Counted from the first letter of the stretch, positions 45,140 through 55,010 are shown. The stretch is DNA of 64,000 bases from AWTP1-13 sp963770295 (GCA_963770295.1 CAVYPA010000009.1:163602-227601), one strand, 5' to 3'. Notes: generated by a model not told the origin, from the sequence alone. Numbers and translations are program-made.

Positions 45140-46393
45140 ATGCCATCGACGATTGATCGCGCGACGAGCCGCCGCCGGTTCCTTGGCTTCCTGGCGGCAA
45201 GCCCACTCATCAGCGCCGGCGGTCTATCCGCCTTGGCGCAGACGCCCTCCTCGCCACGCAGGCTACCCGACCCAATGCTGTGGGCGCCGCGCGATTTGGA
45301 AAACCTGATCGCCACTCCGAAGGAGGCCCTCAACGTCTTCGATTTCGAGCCCGTGGCGCGCAATCACGTGCCGCCGGCGCACTTCGGCTACATGGTTGCG
45401 GGTGTCGACGACGAAGTGACCTTGCGCGCCAATCGCGAGGGCTTTCTCAAGTTCCAGCTTCGCCCGCGGCGGCTCGTCGACGTCAGCAAAATCGACCTGC
45501 GCTGCACTATTCTGGGGACGGCGTGCGATAGCCCGATCTTCATTTGCCCGACGGCCAGCAATCGCGCCTTTCATCCAGACGGCGAAGTGGCCGTCGCCAA
45601 GGCGGCAAGGAGCGGCAATCATCTGCAAATGCTTTCGACCGTTGCCACGACCTCGATCGAGGAGGCCACCGCGGCGCGCGGCGCGCCCATCTGGTTTCAG
45701 CTTTATGCCTCGCCAAGCTGGCAGATCGCCGAGGCTTTGGCGAAGCGGGCGGAGCGCGCGGGCTGCCCGGCGATCGTTGTGACCATTGACGACCTCGGCG
45801 GCAGAAACCAAGAAACGCTGCAGCGCCTGCGCCGCACCGACACGCGACAGTGCTCGGCCTGCCACGCCCCGGGCTGGGGCTATGTCGCGCGCAAGCCCAA
45901 CTATGACGGGCTCGACCTGTCGGGGCTATCGACCGTGCTTTCTCCCAACATGACCTGGGACTTTATCAAACGCTTGCGCGACACGGTCGCAACCAAGCTC
46001 CTGCTCAAAGGCATCATGTCGCATGAAGACGCGCGGCTGGCCGCGGCGAGCGGCATCGACGCCATCATCGTGTCCAACCACGGTGGACGCAGCGAGGACA
46101 GCGGACGCTCGACTATCGATGCGCTGCCCGAAATCATCGAGGCCGCCGGCGACACCATGCCGGTGCTGGTAGACAGCGGATTCCGCCGCGGCACCGACAT
46201 CGTCAAGGCGCTCGCACTGGGTGCCAAAGGCGTCGGCATCGGGCGGCCCTGCCTTTGGGGCCTCGGCGCCTTTGGACAGGAGGGCGTGGAGCGCGTGTTG
46301 GAGCTTCTGCGTGCCGAGCTGCGCGTCGCCATGCAGCAGGTGGGAGCACCATCGATCCGAGACCTCACCCCGGCCATGGTGCGTCGCGCCTGA
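45140..46393 (+). CDS. Tat-exported FMN-dependent alpha-hydroxy-acid dehydrogenase with a CXXCH motif
   Basis: 417 aa of the lactate dehydrogenase/oxidase (FMN) family, oxidising an L-2-hydroxy acid to a keto acid. A twin-arginine signal (SRRRFLGFLAA, residues 10-20) sends it to the periplasm. FMN and substrate residues include Y84 in HFGYMVAG, K290 in LLLKGI, and the catalytic H314 and R317 in SNHGGR. An insert at residues 236-250 carries CSACH (238-242), a heme c signature, so electrons may go to an internal heme. ATG at 45140 follows GGTGAGG; an ATG at 45122 is an alternative. Confidence 0.88.
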   Translation: MPSTIDRATSRRRFLGFLAASPLISAGGLSALAQTPSSPRRLPDPMLWAPRDLENLIATPKEALNVFDFEPVARNHVPPAHFGYMVAGVDDEVTLRANREGFLKFQLRPRRLVDVSKIDLRCTILGTACDSPIFICPTASNRAFHPDGEVAVAKAARSGNHLQMLSTVATTSIEEATAARGAPIWFQLYASPSWQIAEALAKRAERAGCPAIVVTIDDLGGRNQETLQRLRRTDTRQCSACHAPGWGYVARKPNYDGLDLSGLSTVLSPNMTWDFIKRLRDTVATKLLLKGIMSHEDARLAAASGIDAIIVSNHGGRSEDSGRSTIDALPEIIEAAGDTMPVLVDSGFRRGTDIVKALALGAKGVGIGRPCLWGLGAFGQEGVERVLELLRAELRVAMQQVGAPSIRDLTPAMVRRA

Positions 46394-46947
46394 GTGGTGG
46401 TGAACGTTGCGTCGGAATTCACCATCGCTCCGAGTAGGCTCAAGACGATTCACCACTGTGCCGCAAAACAGCAACGGTTGCGACGGATTGGCCGCCCGCC
46501 AGGCTCGAGCGCCAGGTGTCGAAGGGGCAAATGCGTTGTACGTCCGCGCGCGGAAAGCACGCGCCAAAGGCTTGAGGAAAAGGCGCGAGTGCCGCGCTCT
46601 CAAGCTCACTGGCTCCCCGCTTACCGCCGGCCCGAGGCGGGCGGCATCGGGCGGGGCCAAGAGCGTGCTCCAGAGCACAGCGTGCCTGCGCACCCTGTGT
46701 CAGGAAATTCTCGGTTCGCCACCTCAACTCGGATGGACGTGCTACAATTTCGAAGCGGGCCTACTTACCCGATCTGCCGGCATGCCGACAGATTTTCAAG
46801 GTGGACCCCACCGGTGCGGTGATCTTGCCAGCTGCTGAAACCTCACAGGCTCTGTCGCGATAGCGCGCGGCCGGGCTTGGCACGGCCCGCGCCCCGCGCC
46901 GACCTCGACATTATGTTGTAACGGCCCAACGCGGCACGCCGCGCGAG
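46394..46947. other. Convergent intergenic region
   Basis: 554 bases between the FMN dehydrogenase and the molybdoenzyme, which point at each other. No family-like frame and no strong terminator hairpin were found. The 3' end of some lost gene could be here. Confidence 0.45.
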
Positions 46948-49389
46948 CTAGCGCGCTTTGCTCTCAAGCGGTGCCTGCGGCGCCAGGCGTACCTCGCAGC
47001 GATTGGCCCGGTGCGCGGGGGTACCACTCACGGGATCGCGTAGGGTGGCATCGACCGTGCCATTGAAATTGGCGCCGTCGGGACTGAAGGGATCGTAGCT
47101 CCTAGCACCCAGGGCGTCGCAGCCTTGCCACCAGCCGTGCTCGCCCACCACCACGCGAGGATCGAGTTTCTCGTTCAGTCGCGCCCGCGCCCGCATGGCC
47201 CCCGCGGGAGTTTCCAGCGCCACCCAGCTGCCGGCGGTGATCTTGCGCGCCGCCGCCGTCGCGGGATGCAGCTCCAGCTCCGGATCGAGCGCGTGCTTGC
47301 GCAAGGCAGGCAAGGCGCGGTGTTGCGTTTGGCAGAATACCATCGGCTTGGCACAGGTCAGCACAAGCGGGTAGCGCTGTGCCAGCTCGGCTCGAGCCAG
47401 CTGGCCAACCTCGGGCGCCACGAAATCCGGCAACGCCTGATAGCCGTGTTCGAGGAAGGTCTCCGACCAGAGCTCTACCTTGCGTGACGGCGTGGCAAAC
47501 CCGCGCGCGCGCCCCTGCTGATCGACTTCGGCATACTTTTGATGCCGCGGCGTGAGCGCCACGCGAACGCCGCGCGGCTCGGCCCGCAGCTGTTCCAGCG
47601 TCACACCGCTGGCAGCGAGCTGCTGGCGGTAGGCCGCATCAATCTCGCCTTGCCAGAAATGCTCACCCAGGCCCAGCCGCATGGCAAGGTCGAATATGAA
47701 ATCGGTATCGGGTCGCGCTTCGCCCGGCGGCGGCACCACGGCGCGGCGGAATTGGACCAAAGACTGTGCTTCGGTATTGATCTCAAAGCCGATCTTCAAG
47801 GCTTCGCGCTCGAAGCAGGACGCAATGGGCAAGACAATGTCAGCCAGCGCTGCGGTTGGCGTCATGAAGAGATCGGCATGGGCGTAGAATTCCAAGGCGG
47901 ACAAGGCGGCGCGCCCGCGTAAGGGATCGGCCTGGGCGAGCAATAGATTGGTGCCAAAACCGATGAGCCCACGTACCGGATAAGGGGTGCCTTCGAGGAC
48001 GGCACGATAGAAATCGTGGGCAGAGACATGGTTCCAGTGCGCCGGCCCTAGCGGGCGTTCGGCGGCACCGATGGCGGGAGCAAGCGACCGGTCGGCGCAA
48101 AGCTCTTCCCCCGTGACCGGCGCACTCGGGACTGAAGGAAATAGCACGTTACCACCGGGCGCATCGAAGCAGCCGGTCAACGCATAGAGCAACGCAATGG
48201 CTCGGGCGTTCTCCGTTGTGTTGGCGTGTTGTTCGTGCCCGCTCCAGGCGTAGTAGGAGATCGGGCGGGCGTGCCAGATCAGACGCGCGGCCTCCTCGAG
48301 GTCTTTTGGCGCTATCCAGCACGTCGCCTCTACCACCTCTGGCGAATACTTTCGGCACAGGGAGGCATAGTGAGCGAAGACCGGCTGGCAACTGATCGGA
48401 CCGTTCGCCGCATCGATGCGGTAGTCGCCCTCAAGGGCCAGCGATTGACTGTCGACCAGATAGCGACCGCTGTCGGGGTCGTAGACCGTGGAGCAACACG
48501 CCCGCGCATCCCAGGCGATAAACCTGCGTGCATCCCCGCCCGGGACCAGATCGCTCTCGCGCAACAAGCGCCCAGTGTCGGAGCGCACCAGCAGCGGTCC
48601 ATTGCTCCAGTCGCGAATGAAGTCGCGGTCGTACCAGCCGCGCTGGATCATGAGATTGGCCAATCCCAAGGCCAACGCCCCGTCCGTGCCCGGGCGCAGG
48701 CGTAACCAGACGTCGGCCTTGTTGGCGAGGCCGGCGTTGCGCGGGTCGACCACGATCAGTTTCAACCCGCGCTTTAGCGCCGCGACCGTCGCGGTGGCGT
48801 GGGTCAGGCGCGAATGGGAGGGATTGTAACCCCAAAGCAGCAGGCAGCCGGAACGCTCGATATCCGGCATGGCGCCGCCGGCACTGCCCGTCCCCACGCT
48901 ACCGACGCCAAAAGCGTAGCGCGTGGCATAGCCGCGTCCCCAACCGCACAGGTCGAGCGAGGAGACCTGGTTCGGGGTGCCAAAAGCATGCATGAGACGC
49001 CGTACGAAGCTGCTGGCGTCACCGATGGCCGTGGTCGACGGTGAACATTGGCTGAAGGCCACGGCCGCCGGCCCGAACTGGTCGGCGATGCGGCGCATGG
49101 CTGCGACCGTCTCGGTGAGCGCCAGGTCCCAAGAAATCTCCTCCCAGCCCGGATCGGGATGGCCCTTTGGTTGCCGGCGGCGCAAGGGTCGCGTCAAGCG
49201 ATCCTTGCTGTAGACAAGGTCGGGTGCGGCACGGCCTTTGGCGCACAGGGCCGCGCCGGTGGGATGGCTTGGATCGGGGTTAAGCCGCGTGAAGCGCCCA
49301 GCCTCGACGGTGGCGATCGTGCCGCAGCGCGCGATGCACAGGCCGCAAAATCCGGCAATCTGCTGCGTACCCTCGACATCGGCGGTCAT
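46948..49389 (-). CDS. Bis-MGD molybdopterin oxidoreductase (DMSO-reductase superfamily)
   Basis: 813 aa. The N-terminal [4Fe-4S] site is C15, C18, C22 and C49 (CGLCIARC and CAKG). C148 in SLDLCGWGRG is in the position of the Mo/W ligand. Cofactor-binding segments include LLLWGYNPSHSR, VVDPRNAGLANKAD and the C-terminal TCAKPMVFCQTQHR. There is no Tat signal, so it is probably cytoplasmic. No electron-transfer subunit is nearby. It resembles formate dehydrogenase or acetylene hydratase-type catalytic subunits; substrate unknown. Confidence 0.88.
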   Translation of the reverse strand: MTADVEGTQQIAGFCGLCIARCGTIATVEAGRFTRLNPDPSHPTGAALCAKGRAAPDLVYSKDRLTRPLRRRQPKGHPDPGWEEISWDLALTETVAAMRRIADQFGPAAVAFSQCSPSTTAIGDASSFVRRLMHAFGTPNQVSSLDLCGWGRGYATRYAFGVGSVGTGSAGGAMPDIERSGCLLLWGYNPSHSRLTHATATVAALKRGLKLIVVDPRNAGLANKADVWLRLRPGTDGALALGLANLMIQRGWYDRDFIRDWSNGPLLVRSDTGRLLRESDLVPGGDARRFIAWDARACCSTVYDPDSGRYLVDSQSLALEGDYRIDAANGPISCQPVFAHYASLCRKYSPEVVEATCWIAPKDLEEAARLIWHARPISYYAWSGHEQHANTTENARAIALLYALTGCFDAPGGNVLFPSVPSAPVTGEELCADRSLAPAIGAAERPLGPAHWNHVSAHDFYRAVLEGTPYPVRGLIGFGTNLLLAQADPLRGRAALSALEFYAHADLFMTPTAALADIVLPIASCFEREALKIGFEINTEAQSLVQFRRAVVPPPGEARPDTDFIFDLAMRLGLGEHFWQGEIDAAYRQQLAASGVTLEQLRAEPRGVRVALTPRHQKYAEVDQQGRARGFATPSRKVELWSETFLEHGYQALPDFVAPEVGQLARAELAQRYPLVLTCAKPMVFCQTQHRALPALRKHALDPELELHPATAAARKITAGSWVALETPAGAMRARARLNEKLDPRVVVGEHGWWQGCDALGARSYDPFSPDGANFNGTVDATLRDPVSGTPAHRANRCEVRLAPQAPLESKAR

Positions 49390-49515
49390 GCATCGTCTCC
49401 GCTAGGTAAAGATCGCACGCGACACTCATGCACCGATTGCGGATAAAGGCTAGGGGCGAGGAGGGTTGGCTTCGGCCGAGCCTGGTTTTGCCGGCGCCGG
49501 CTTCGGCCGTGTGGC

Positions 49516-49756
49516 TCGCCCATCAATCGTTGCAACGCCACAACCGGCTTGCTGACGCCCGCGGGCTGGCAACCGACGCTGGGGGCTGGCCCGCGCTTGG
49601 TGGGGCTCGACCCGGTAGGGCGTTTCCTCTATGCCGCCAACGAAGGCGGCGACGCGATCGTCACGTTTGCGGTTGGCGCAGCCTCGGGCGGACTGAGGTC
49701 GACAGGTCATCAAGATCGCTAGCCCCGTCACGATCGTCTTCACCGCAAATCCCTAA
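49516..49756 (+). pseudogene. Remnant of a lactonase-family beta-propeller gene
   Basis: About 65 residues of the C-terminal blade of a 6-phosphogluconolactonase-like protein: NATTGLLTPAGWQPT, LVGLDPVGRFLYAANEGGD, VTFAVGAASGGLRSTG, then a one-base frame change to QVIKIASPVTIVFTANP and a TAA at 49754-49756. The rest of the gene is missing. It lies between two minus-strand genes, on the opposite strand to both. Confidence 0.7.
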
Positions 49757-49788
49757 CGCCGGCAGGTCGAGGCTGGCCCCCGGGCCGG

Positions 49789-51108
49789 TTATCGCCCAAC
49801 TAAGGATAGCCGCACATAGGCACCCTCGTAGGAGGGGAGGTACCGCCGTGCGGCGGCAAGGACGCTGTCGGCGGTTACCGCCTCGAGATTGAGGTCGTGG
49901 ATCGAGCCGCCTTCCACGGCCCTTTGCACCAGCCGCTCGACGATGCTCTCGTTGCTTTCCGCGTTCTTCCGGCGTTTGAGCTCAACGCGATCGCGAAAGC
50001 GCTCGAGCTCGCTGGCATCGATACTCTCCTTCAGGCCGGCTATGCCTTCAAACACTTTGCGCTCAATCCGCTGCGAGGCCTGGGTGCTCGGAATGTTGAT
50101 TTCAAAAATGCCCGAACATTCGTCCGGCTGGTAGGAGGCCACGGGCGCATAGGCATCCCCGTGGCGCTCCCGCAAGCGATTGAACAGCATCGCATTCAAA
50201 TACTCGCTGAGCGCGAGCACCACCTTGGCCTCGGCATGGGTCACGCTGACGCCGGTGTTCCAGGCGATCTTGATTTGGGACAAGGGACGGCGTAGCTCCG
50301 GCGCTGAAGCGGAAAACGCCCTATGCGCCAGCGTTACCGGCACCTGTGGCACCGCCAGCATCGGACCCTCGGCAAAGGGATAGCTGCCAAAAGACTTGCC
50401 CACCATGGCGGCCGTGCTGCTGGCGTCGAAGCCGCCGGCGAGGAAAAGTTGCATGTTCGCCGGCAGCCTAATTTTCTGGGCGTATTCGCGCAGCTCGGCA
50501 GCAAGCATCGCCGGCGGCTGCTTCGCGATGGCTATTTCGGCTTCGGTCGTGTCGGCCCCATAGGGATGACGACTGCCAAACAGGGCCGCCTCGAACAATC
50601 TTCTGTGCCCGGCCCTGGCGTCATAACGGTCGAGGTAAAGCTCCTGGAGGACCACCCGCGCTTCCTGCCTTACCGTCTCGACATCACATTTCTGATCGAG
50701 ACTGGTGAGGGCCAGCAGGCCCAACACCTGCTCCAGGTACTTGGGCAAGAACATCGCCTGCCACTGAATCACACCAGGCCCCGTGGTGGCATTGCTCTCC
50801 TGAATGTAGTTTTGATGCATTTTCTTGATTTGGCTCGCCTCATGGTCACCGGCGGCGCCAACAAACGAGGTGTGCTCGAGCATGTGCCCAAGCCCGTCGG
50901 AAGCGCGGATTTCGCTGCTCCGCAGCACCAACGCGGCCGCGATGTAGCGTGAATCATTAACGACAAAGTGGGCGCGAAAGCCGTTATCGAGGGTCACCGA
51001 CGAGGGCTCGGTGCCGGCCCGAGCAGATGTTGGAACTTGTGCGGGGAGCGCACTCCCCGCCAACAGACCCTGCAAGACATGCCGACGGTTTAGGACCATG
51101 CCCATCAC
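49789..51108 (-). CDS. M16-family zinc peptidase (insulinase-like)
   Basis: 439 aa. The inverted zinc motif is present: H75-x-x-E78-H79 (GHMLEHTSF) and the downstream E149/E156 (RQEARVVLQE). An arginine pair near the start and the alanine-rich signal (NRRHVLQGLLAGSALPA) suggest export. The second half contains the R/Y pair typical of the inactive-like C-terminal M16 domain (YLNAMLFNRLRERHGDAYAP). It degrades short peptides or processes proteins. Start at 51108; alternatives at 51105 and 51099. Stands alone. Confidence 0.9.
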   Translation of the reverse strand: MMGMVLNRRHVLQGLLAGSALPAQVPTSARAGTEPSSVTLDNGFRAHFVVNDSRYIAAALVLRSSEIRASDGLGHMLEHTSFVGAAGDHEASQIKKMHQNYIQESNATTGPGVIQWQAMFLPKYLEQVLGLLALTSLDQKCDVETVRQEARVVLQELYLDRYDARAGHRRLFEAALFGSRHPYGADTTEAEIAIAKQPPAMLAAELREYAQKIRLPANMQLFLAGGFDASSTAAMVGKSFGSYPFAEGPMLAVPQVPVTLAHRAFSASAPELRRPLSQIKIAWNTGVSVTHAEAKVVLALSEYLNAMLFNRLRERHGDAYAPVASYQPDECSGIFEINIPSTQASQRIERKVFEGIAGLKESIDASELERFRDRVELKRRKNAESNESIVERLVQRAVEGGSIHDLNLEAVTADSVLAAARRYLPSYEGAYVRLSLVGR

Positions 51109-51446
51109 CCCATGAAACGGTTAAAAGCTCTGGCTTATTCGCCGAGTGCCAGTGCGGCGGTGGCGGCTGCGAGAGGCTGATCTTGATGAACCTTCCAGCG
51201 GTGGCGACGCACTCGGGCCAAACCCTGATCTGCGAGACGGTGTGTCTGGAGGGCCGAGGGACGACAAGCCTGGCCTACCGGATCATGTCCGCGGTCAGGA
51301 CCGGACGCCGGACCACAACGCTTGACCGATGCCACAGTGCACTGGCGCGCCCCGGGCGCTCAAGGCGCGCCCGCCGCGACCTTGCCAAGCGAAGGAGCGC
51401 AGGAAACAATTCCCCGGTCCTTTACCTCGAGCCATAGGGGGACAGC
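51109..51446. other. Divergent intergenic region
   Basis: 338 bases between the M16 peptidase (minus) and the GST (plus). It should contain both promoters; AT content is higher around 51110-51150. I see no gene or clear operator. Confidence 0.45.
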
Positions 51447-52119
51447 ATGCTGAGGCTATGGGGGCGTCCGACCTCAACGCGAACGCTGAAGGTGCTGTGG
51501 ACCCTTTCAGAAATCGGCCTCGAGTTCGACTTCATCCTGGCCAGCGCCACCATGGGCGCAAACGGCAGCGTGTACCGAGGCCACCTCCCGCACGGCGTCG
51601 TCGGGGAGTTCCGCCTATCGGGCGATGAATCCAAATGGCACCGTGCCGACGCTCGACGACGATGGCTTCATCTTGTGGGAGTCCAATGCCATCGTGCGCT
51701 ACCTCGCCAGCAAGTACGCGCCGCTGCTGCTGTACGGCGACGACCTCCGGATTTTTGCCCGGGCGGCCCAGTGGATGGACTGGGACAACAATCATCTCAT
51801 GAGCGGCCAACACACCTTGGTGATGCAGCTCGTCCGCTTACCGGCGCAAGCGCGCGATGCCCGCGAACTCGAGCGCGCGCGCCACGACCTGGTCGCGGCC
51901 TTCCGCATCATCGACGAAGCGCTTGGGCGCTCGCGTTTCATCGCCGGGGGCCACTTTAGCATCGGCGACATTCCGATCGGCGTTCACACCCATCGCTGGC
52001 ACCTCTACGACATCGAGCGTCCGCCAATGGCGAACCTGGCGCGTTGGTACGCGGATATCTGCCAGCGTCGCGCTTTTCGGCAATGGGTGGAAAACCCAAG
52101 GCATCATCTTACAGGTTAG
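51447..52119 (+). pseudogene. Glutathione S-transferase with one frameshift
   Basis: The N-terminal part (MLRLWGRPTSTRTLKVLWTL, SATMGANGSVYRG) and the rest (YRAMNPNGTVPTLDDDGFILWESNAIVRYLA and the helical domain to RQWVENPRHHLTG, each in parts) lie in different frames, with the switch between about 51578 and 51615. A one-base correction would give a normal GST of about 223 aa. The residues of the glutathione site (TVPTL, ESNAIVRYLA) are intact. Compare the similar single shift in the GST at 41628. Confidence 0.85.
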
Positions 52120-52201
52120 CACGCACGCCTGGGTTCTAGCGCAGGGAGCATGGCGCGCAGCGGTTGGTAGCGCGCTTGGCGTCGGCCCGACGCGCTCAAC
52201 C

Positions 52202-52921
52202 CTACGCCGGCACGGCCTTGGCGCTGTCGGGAAGCTGGATGATGCTTAGCAGCGCCTCTGGCCTCAGGACCACCACTCCCCCGCGTTCCAACCGCACCCA
52301 TTTGGCTTGTGCCCAGGAGCGCAACTGTTTGTTGATACTCTCTCGCGACATCCCCGCCATTTGGCTCATTTCCTGCTGTGTCACCAGCACCTTGCGGGGC
52401 GGCGGGCCACCGACTTCTTCGGCCAGTCGCAACAACACCTTCGCCACCCGCGCGCGCAGATTGAGAAACATTATGTCCTCGTACTGCTCGCTCGAGCGTC
52501 GCAGCCGTGCACACAGGATTTCGATCAACTTGATGGCGACGTCAGGCTGCTCGCGCACCATCGGCAAAAAGTGACGTCGATCAATACTCAATAGCTCGCA
52601 GTCGGTAACGGCGATCGCGCTTGCCGTACGCGGGCAACCATCAAACAAGGCGATTTCGCCGAAGACCTCGCCCTCATGCACGACATTGAGGACCGCCTCG
52701 CGCCCCTCAGGCGAGGACACGATGATCTTTACGCGGCCGGACAGGACGGCGATCAGCTGCGTGCCAGCATCGCCCTTGGCAAAGATGGTTGCGCCCCGTC
52801 GAAGCTTGCGCGTTGTCGCACAGGAGAGGAGGCGCTGGATGCTTGCCCTTGGCAGCTCGCCAAGGATGGGATGGTTGCCTAGGATCTCAAGGTGATTTAT
52901 CGTGATCGGCACAGACTGCAT
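52202..52921 (-). CDS. Crp/Fnr-family transcriptional regulator
   Basis: 239 aa. A cyclic-nucleotide-binding domain with GEIALFDGCPRTA (residues 88-100), where the E and R normally bind cAMP phosphate, is joined to a winged helix with recognition helix TQQEMSQMAGMSRESINKQL (181-200). No N-terminal Cys set for an Fe-S cluster, so it is Crp-like rather than Fnr-like. ATG at 52921. Its targets are unknown; the promoter lies in the 580-base region before the cyclase gene. Confidence 0.92.
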   Translation of the reverse strand: MQSVPITINHLEILGNHPILGELPRASIQRLLSCATTRKLRRGATIFAKGDAGTQLIAVLSGRVKIIVSSPEGREAVLNVVHEGEVFGEIALFDGCPRTASAIAVTDCELLSIDRRHFLPMVREQPDVAIKLIEILCARLRRSSEQYEDIMFLNLRARVAKVLLRLAEEVGGPPPRKVLVTQQEMSQMAGMSRESINKQLRSWAQAKWVRLERGGVVVLRPEALLSIIQLPDSAKAVPA

Positions 52922-53504
52922 GGTCGTCCTGGCGCTAGTTTAGCCGCGACGCGGCGGGCCGCGAGAATTGACGAGCGCAAAGCTCACAGCAGGCTTTCGT
53001 GTTGCTGACGAACAGCGTGCTCGATTGCCACCTCGGCCGCGTCATCCCAACTCGCAAAACCGACCGTATGCAAATCTTCAAGGAGATGGTGACCTGACAG
53101 TAGACATAGCCTTTGTCGCTTGTTTGCCGAAAGGCGAGTTGTCGGCCCCTCGCCAGCCATACCGCCACGTTCATGAAAAGGCTAAGGGTCGTTCTCGTCT
53201 CGGCTCCGCATGCCGAAAAATTGTGACACAGCGCCGGGGAAACGAAGTATGAGCGCAGTCACATTGGCCAGCGGGTTCGCCGGATTTTGCCGCGCCCAAG
53301 GTGCACGCGGCCCGCAGGGCAACCCCGCGCGGCTCCCCGGCCCAGATCGCGCAAGGCCTGGGCCTGTCCCTTGGATGACCCGACGGCTCGGCAAAACTCC
53401 GGCACCTCCCAGCTAGCGTAGTTGCACCTCCGTCAGGCACCAATTGGGTCACCGCCTCGTTGAAAACGCGTGTAGTCTTCGAGCCCCGCGAGATGGAGAC
53501 CCCA
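52922..53504. other. Intergenic region between the Crp-like gene and the cyclase
   Basis: 583 bases. Most of it has no gene; the part at 52984-53174 (minus strand) may be a small broken gene listed separately. AT content is raised around 53060-53130. Confidence 0.5.
52984..53174 (-). pseudogene. Possible small gene with one frameshift
   Basis: From 53174 the frame reads MNVAVWLARGRQLAFRQTSD, GYVYCQVTIS; a one-base shift near 53085 leads to LEDLHTVGFASWDDAAEVAI and EHAVRQQHESLL with a stop at 52984-52986. Joined, it would be a 63-residue protein with good codon composition on both sides. I know no family. It could be chance. Confidence 0.3.
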
Positions 53505-54191
53505 ATGCGCATTATTGACCTCAGCCGCGAGCTCTACCATCGCACCCCGAGCTACCCGGGCCAGCCGCCCATCATCCATGGCGTTTGGAAAACACATGAG
53601 GAAGCCTTTGCCGATTCCGGCAATGTGCACGGCAACAGCGTCATGTATTTCTCCATGCCCGACCATGGCGGCACGCACATCGATGCACCGCGTCACTTCG
53701 GCCGCAGCGGCATACCCATTAACGAGTATCCGCTCGAGAACTGCATCGTGCCAGGCATCTGCCTTGACCTGCGGCACATCGCAGCCAGAGCGGAAATCGC
53801 TCCGAGCGACTTGCAGGCGGCCGTGAAAGCGGCAGGCGTTGCGATCCCGCCGCGCGGCACCATCCTGCTCTGCACGGGTCATCATGCCCGCACCTTTCCC
53901 CGACCCGCCTATGCCACCGACAACCCCGGTGTCAATGTCGCAGCAACCGAATGGCTGGCGGAGCAAGGCATTGTGCATTTCGGCATCGACTCCATGCGCC
54001 CGGGTCCGGAGGGTGACATCAACGCGCTCGTGCACAAGGCGTGCTTAGAGCTCGGCATCACGCACATCGAGAGCCTTTGCAATCTCGAGAGCTTGCTCGG
54101 GCAGGGCCTATTCCGTTTCATCGGTCTGCCGCTCAAATGGCGCGACGGCACCGGCTCGCCGATCCGTGCCGTCGCCGTGTTCGACGACTAA
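53505..54191 (+). CDS. Cyclase family protein (kynurenine formamidase-like)
   Basis: 228 aa. The metal site is HGGTHIDAPRHF (H54, H58, D60 and H64 region), the signature of the cyclase/Kfa superfamily hydrolases that open amides or lactones such as N-formylkynurenine. Later conserved pieces are TILLCTGHHARTF, WLAEQGIVHFGIDSMRPG and HKACLELGITHIESLCNLE. ATG at 53505 after GGAGACCCC. Two genes later comes a RidA-family gene, a pairing common in amino-acid catabolism. Confidence 0.92.
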   Translation: MRIIDLSRELYHRTPSYPGQPPIIHGVWKTHEEAFADSGNVHGNSVMYFSMPDHGGTHIDAPRHFGRSGIPINEYPLENCIVPGICLDLRHIAARAEIAPSDLQAAVKAAGVAIPPRGTILLCTGHHARTFPRPAYATDNPGVNVAATEWLAEQGIVHFGIDSMRPGPEGDINALVHKACLELGITHIESLCNLESLLGQGLFRFIGLPLKWRDGTGSPIRAVAVFDD

Positions 54192-54392
54192 GGGCTCAGG
54201 CAGAGCTGGACACGAACGGATCGCCGTTTGTGGCTTTGAAAGTTTTGATTGGCTGAGCAGCCATTGGCGCCCAAAATGGCGGGCGCCCCCGGCGTCCTCG
54301 GCACGACCAAAGCGGCGCTCGGTTGCCGAATGCGCGGGCTGCGGGCGCGCGCGCTTTTATTTGAGCAAGGAACCCTTGGGAGGAGAGCTGGT

Positions 54393-54788
54393 ATGGCGGC
54401 CACGATTGAAAGACTTGCAGCAAAAAGCGTGTTCGATCCACCCACATACACCCAAACGATGAAGGTCACGGGAGCGCAGAGCATTTTGTTTGTTTCCGGC
54501 CAGGTGGCCTACGACGACAAGGGCCAGCCCGGGCACCCCGGTGACTTTGCCGCCCAGGCGCGCGCTACCTACGACGCGCTAAAGGCGCAGGTCGAGGCCG
54601 CAGGTGGCTCACTCGCGAATATCGTGAAGTTGACGACCTATCTCGTCGACATTCGGCATCGCAACGATCTGGCGTCGATACGCGAGGAATTTTTCGGCAA
54701 GAAGGGTCCCGCCTCCACACTGGTTGGCGTCACCGCCTTGGCGCAACCGGGCTGGCTCATCGAAGTGGAAGCAATCGCCGTGATCTAA
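54393..54788 (+). CDS. RidA/YjgF-family enamine/imine deaminase
   Basis: 131 aa. The family core is present: SILFVSGQVAYDDKGQPGH, QARATYDALKAQVEAAGGSLANIVKLTTYLVD and the C-terminal LAQPGWLIEVEAIAVI (each quoted in part). The arginine near IRHRN is at the substrate site; the terminal motif lacks the usual Glu-Cys variation seen in some members. RidA proteins detoxify 2-aminoacrylate or act in specific pathways. RBS GGGAGGAG precedes the ATG. Likely in one transcript with the cyclase. Confidence 0.9.
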   Translation: MAATIERLAAKSVFDPPTYTQTMKVTGAQSILFVSGQVAYDDKGQPGHPGDFAAQARATYDALKAQVEAAGGSLANIVKLTTYLVDIRHRNDLASIREEFFGKKGPASTLVGVTALAQPGWLIEVEAIAVI

Positions 54789-55010
54789 AGAGGCTCGGCG
54801 CCACACCGGCAACTCGAGCTCCGTGAGGCGCCGCTTCCTTCCGCTAGCCGCGGCCCGCCGGCGAGCGCGGCCGAGCCCTACGCCACGGCCGGAGGCGAAG
54901 GCAGCGGCGCGCCCCAGGCATTTCCCTTTCCGGGCCCGCATGTCAAGCTAGGGCGAGCCCGCAATCCCCGTATGGCCGGCTCTTGTCATGCTGACGTGGA
55001 GGAACCGCCT

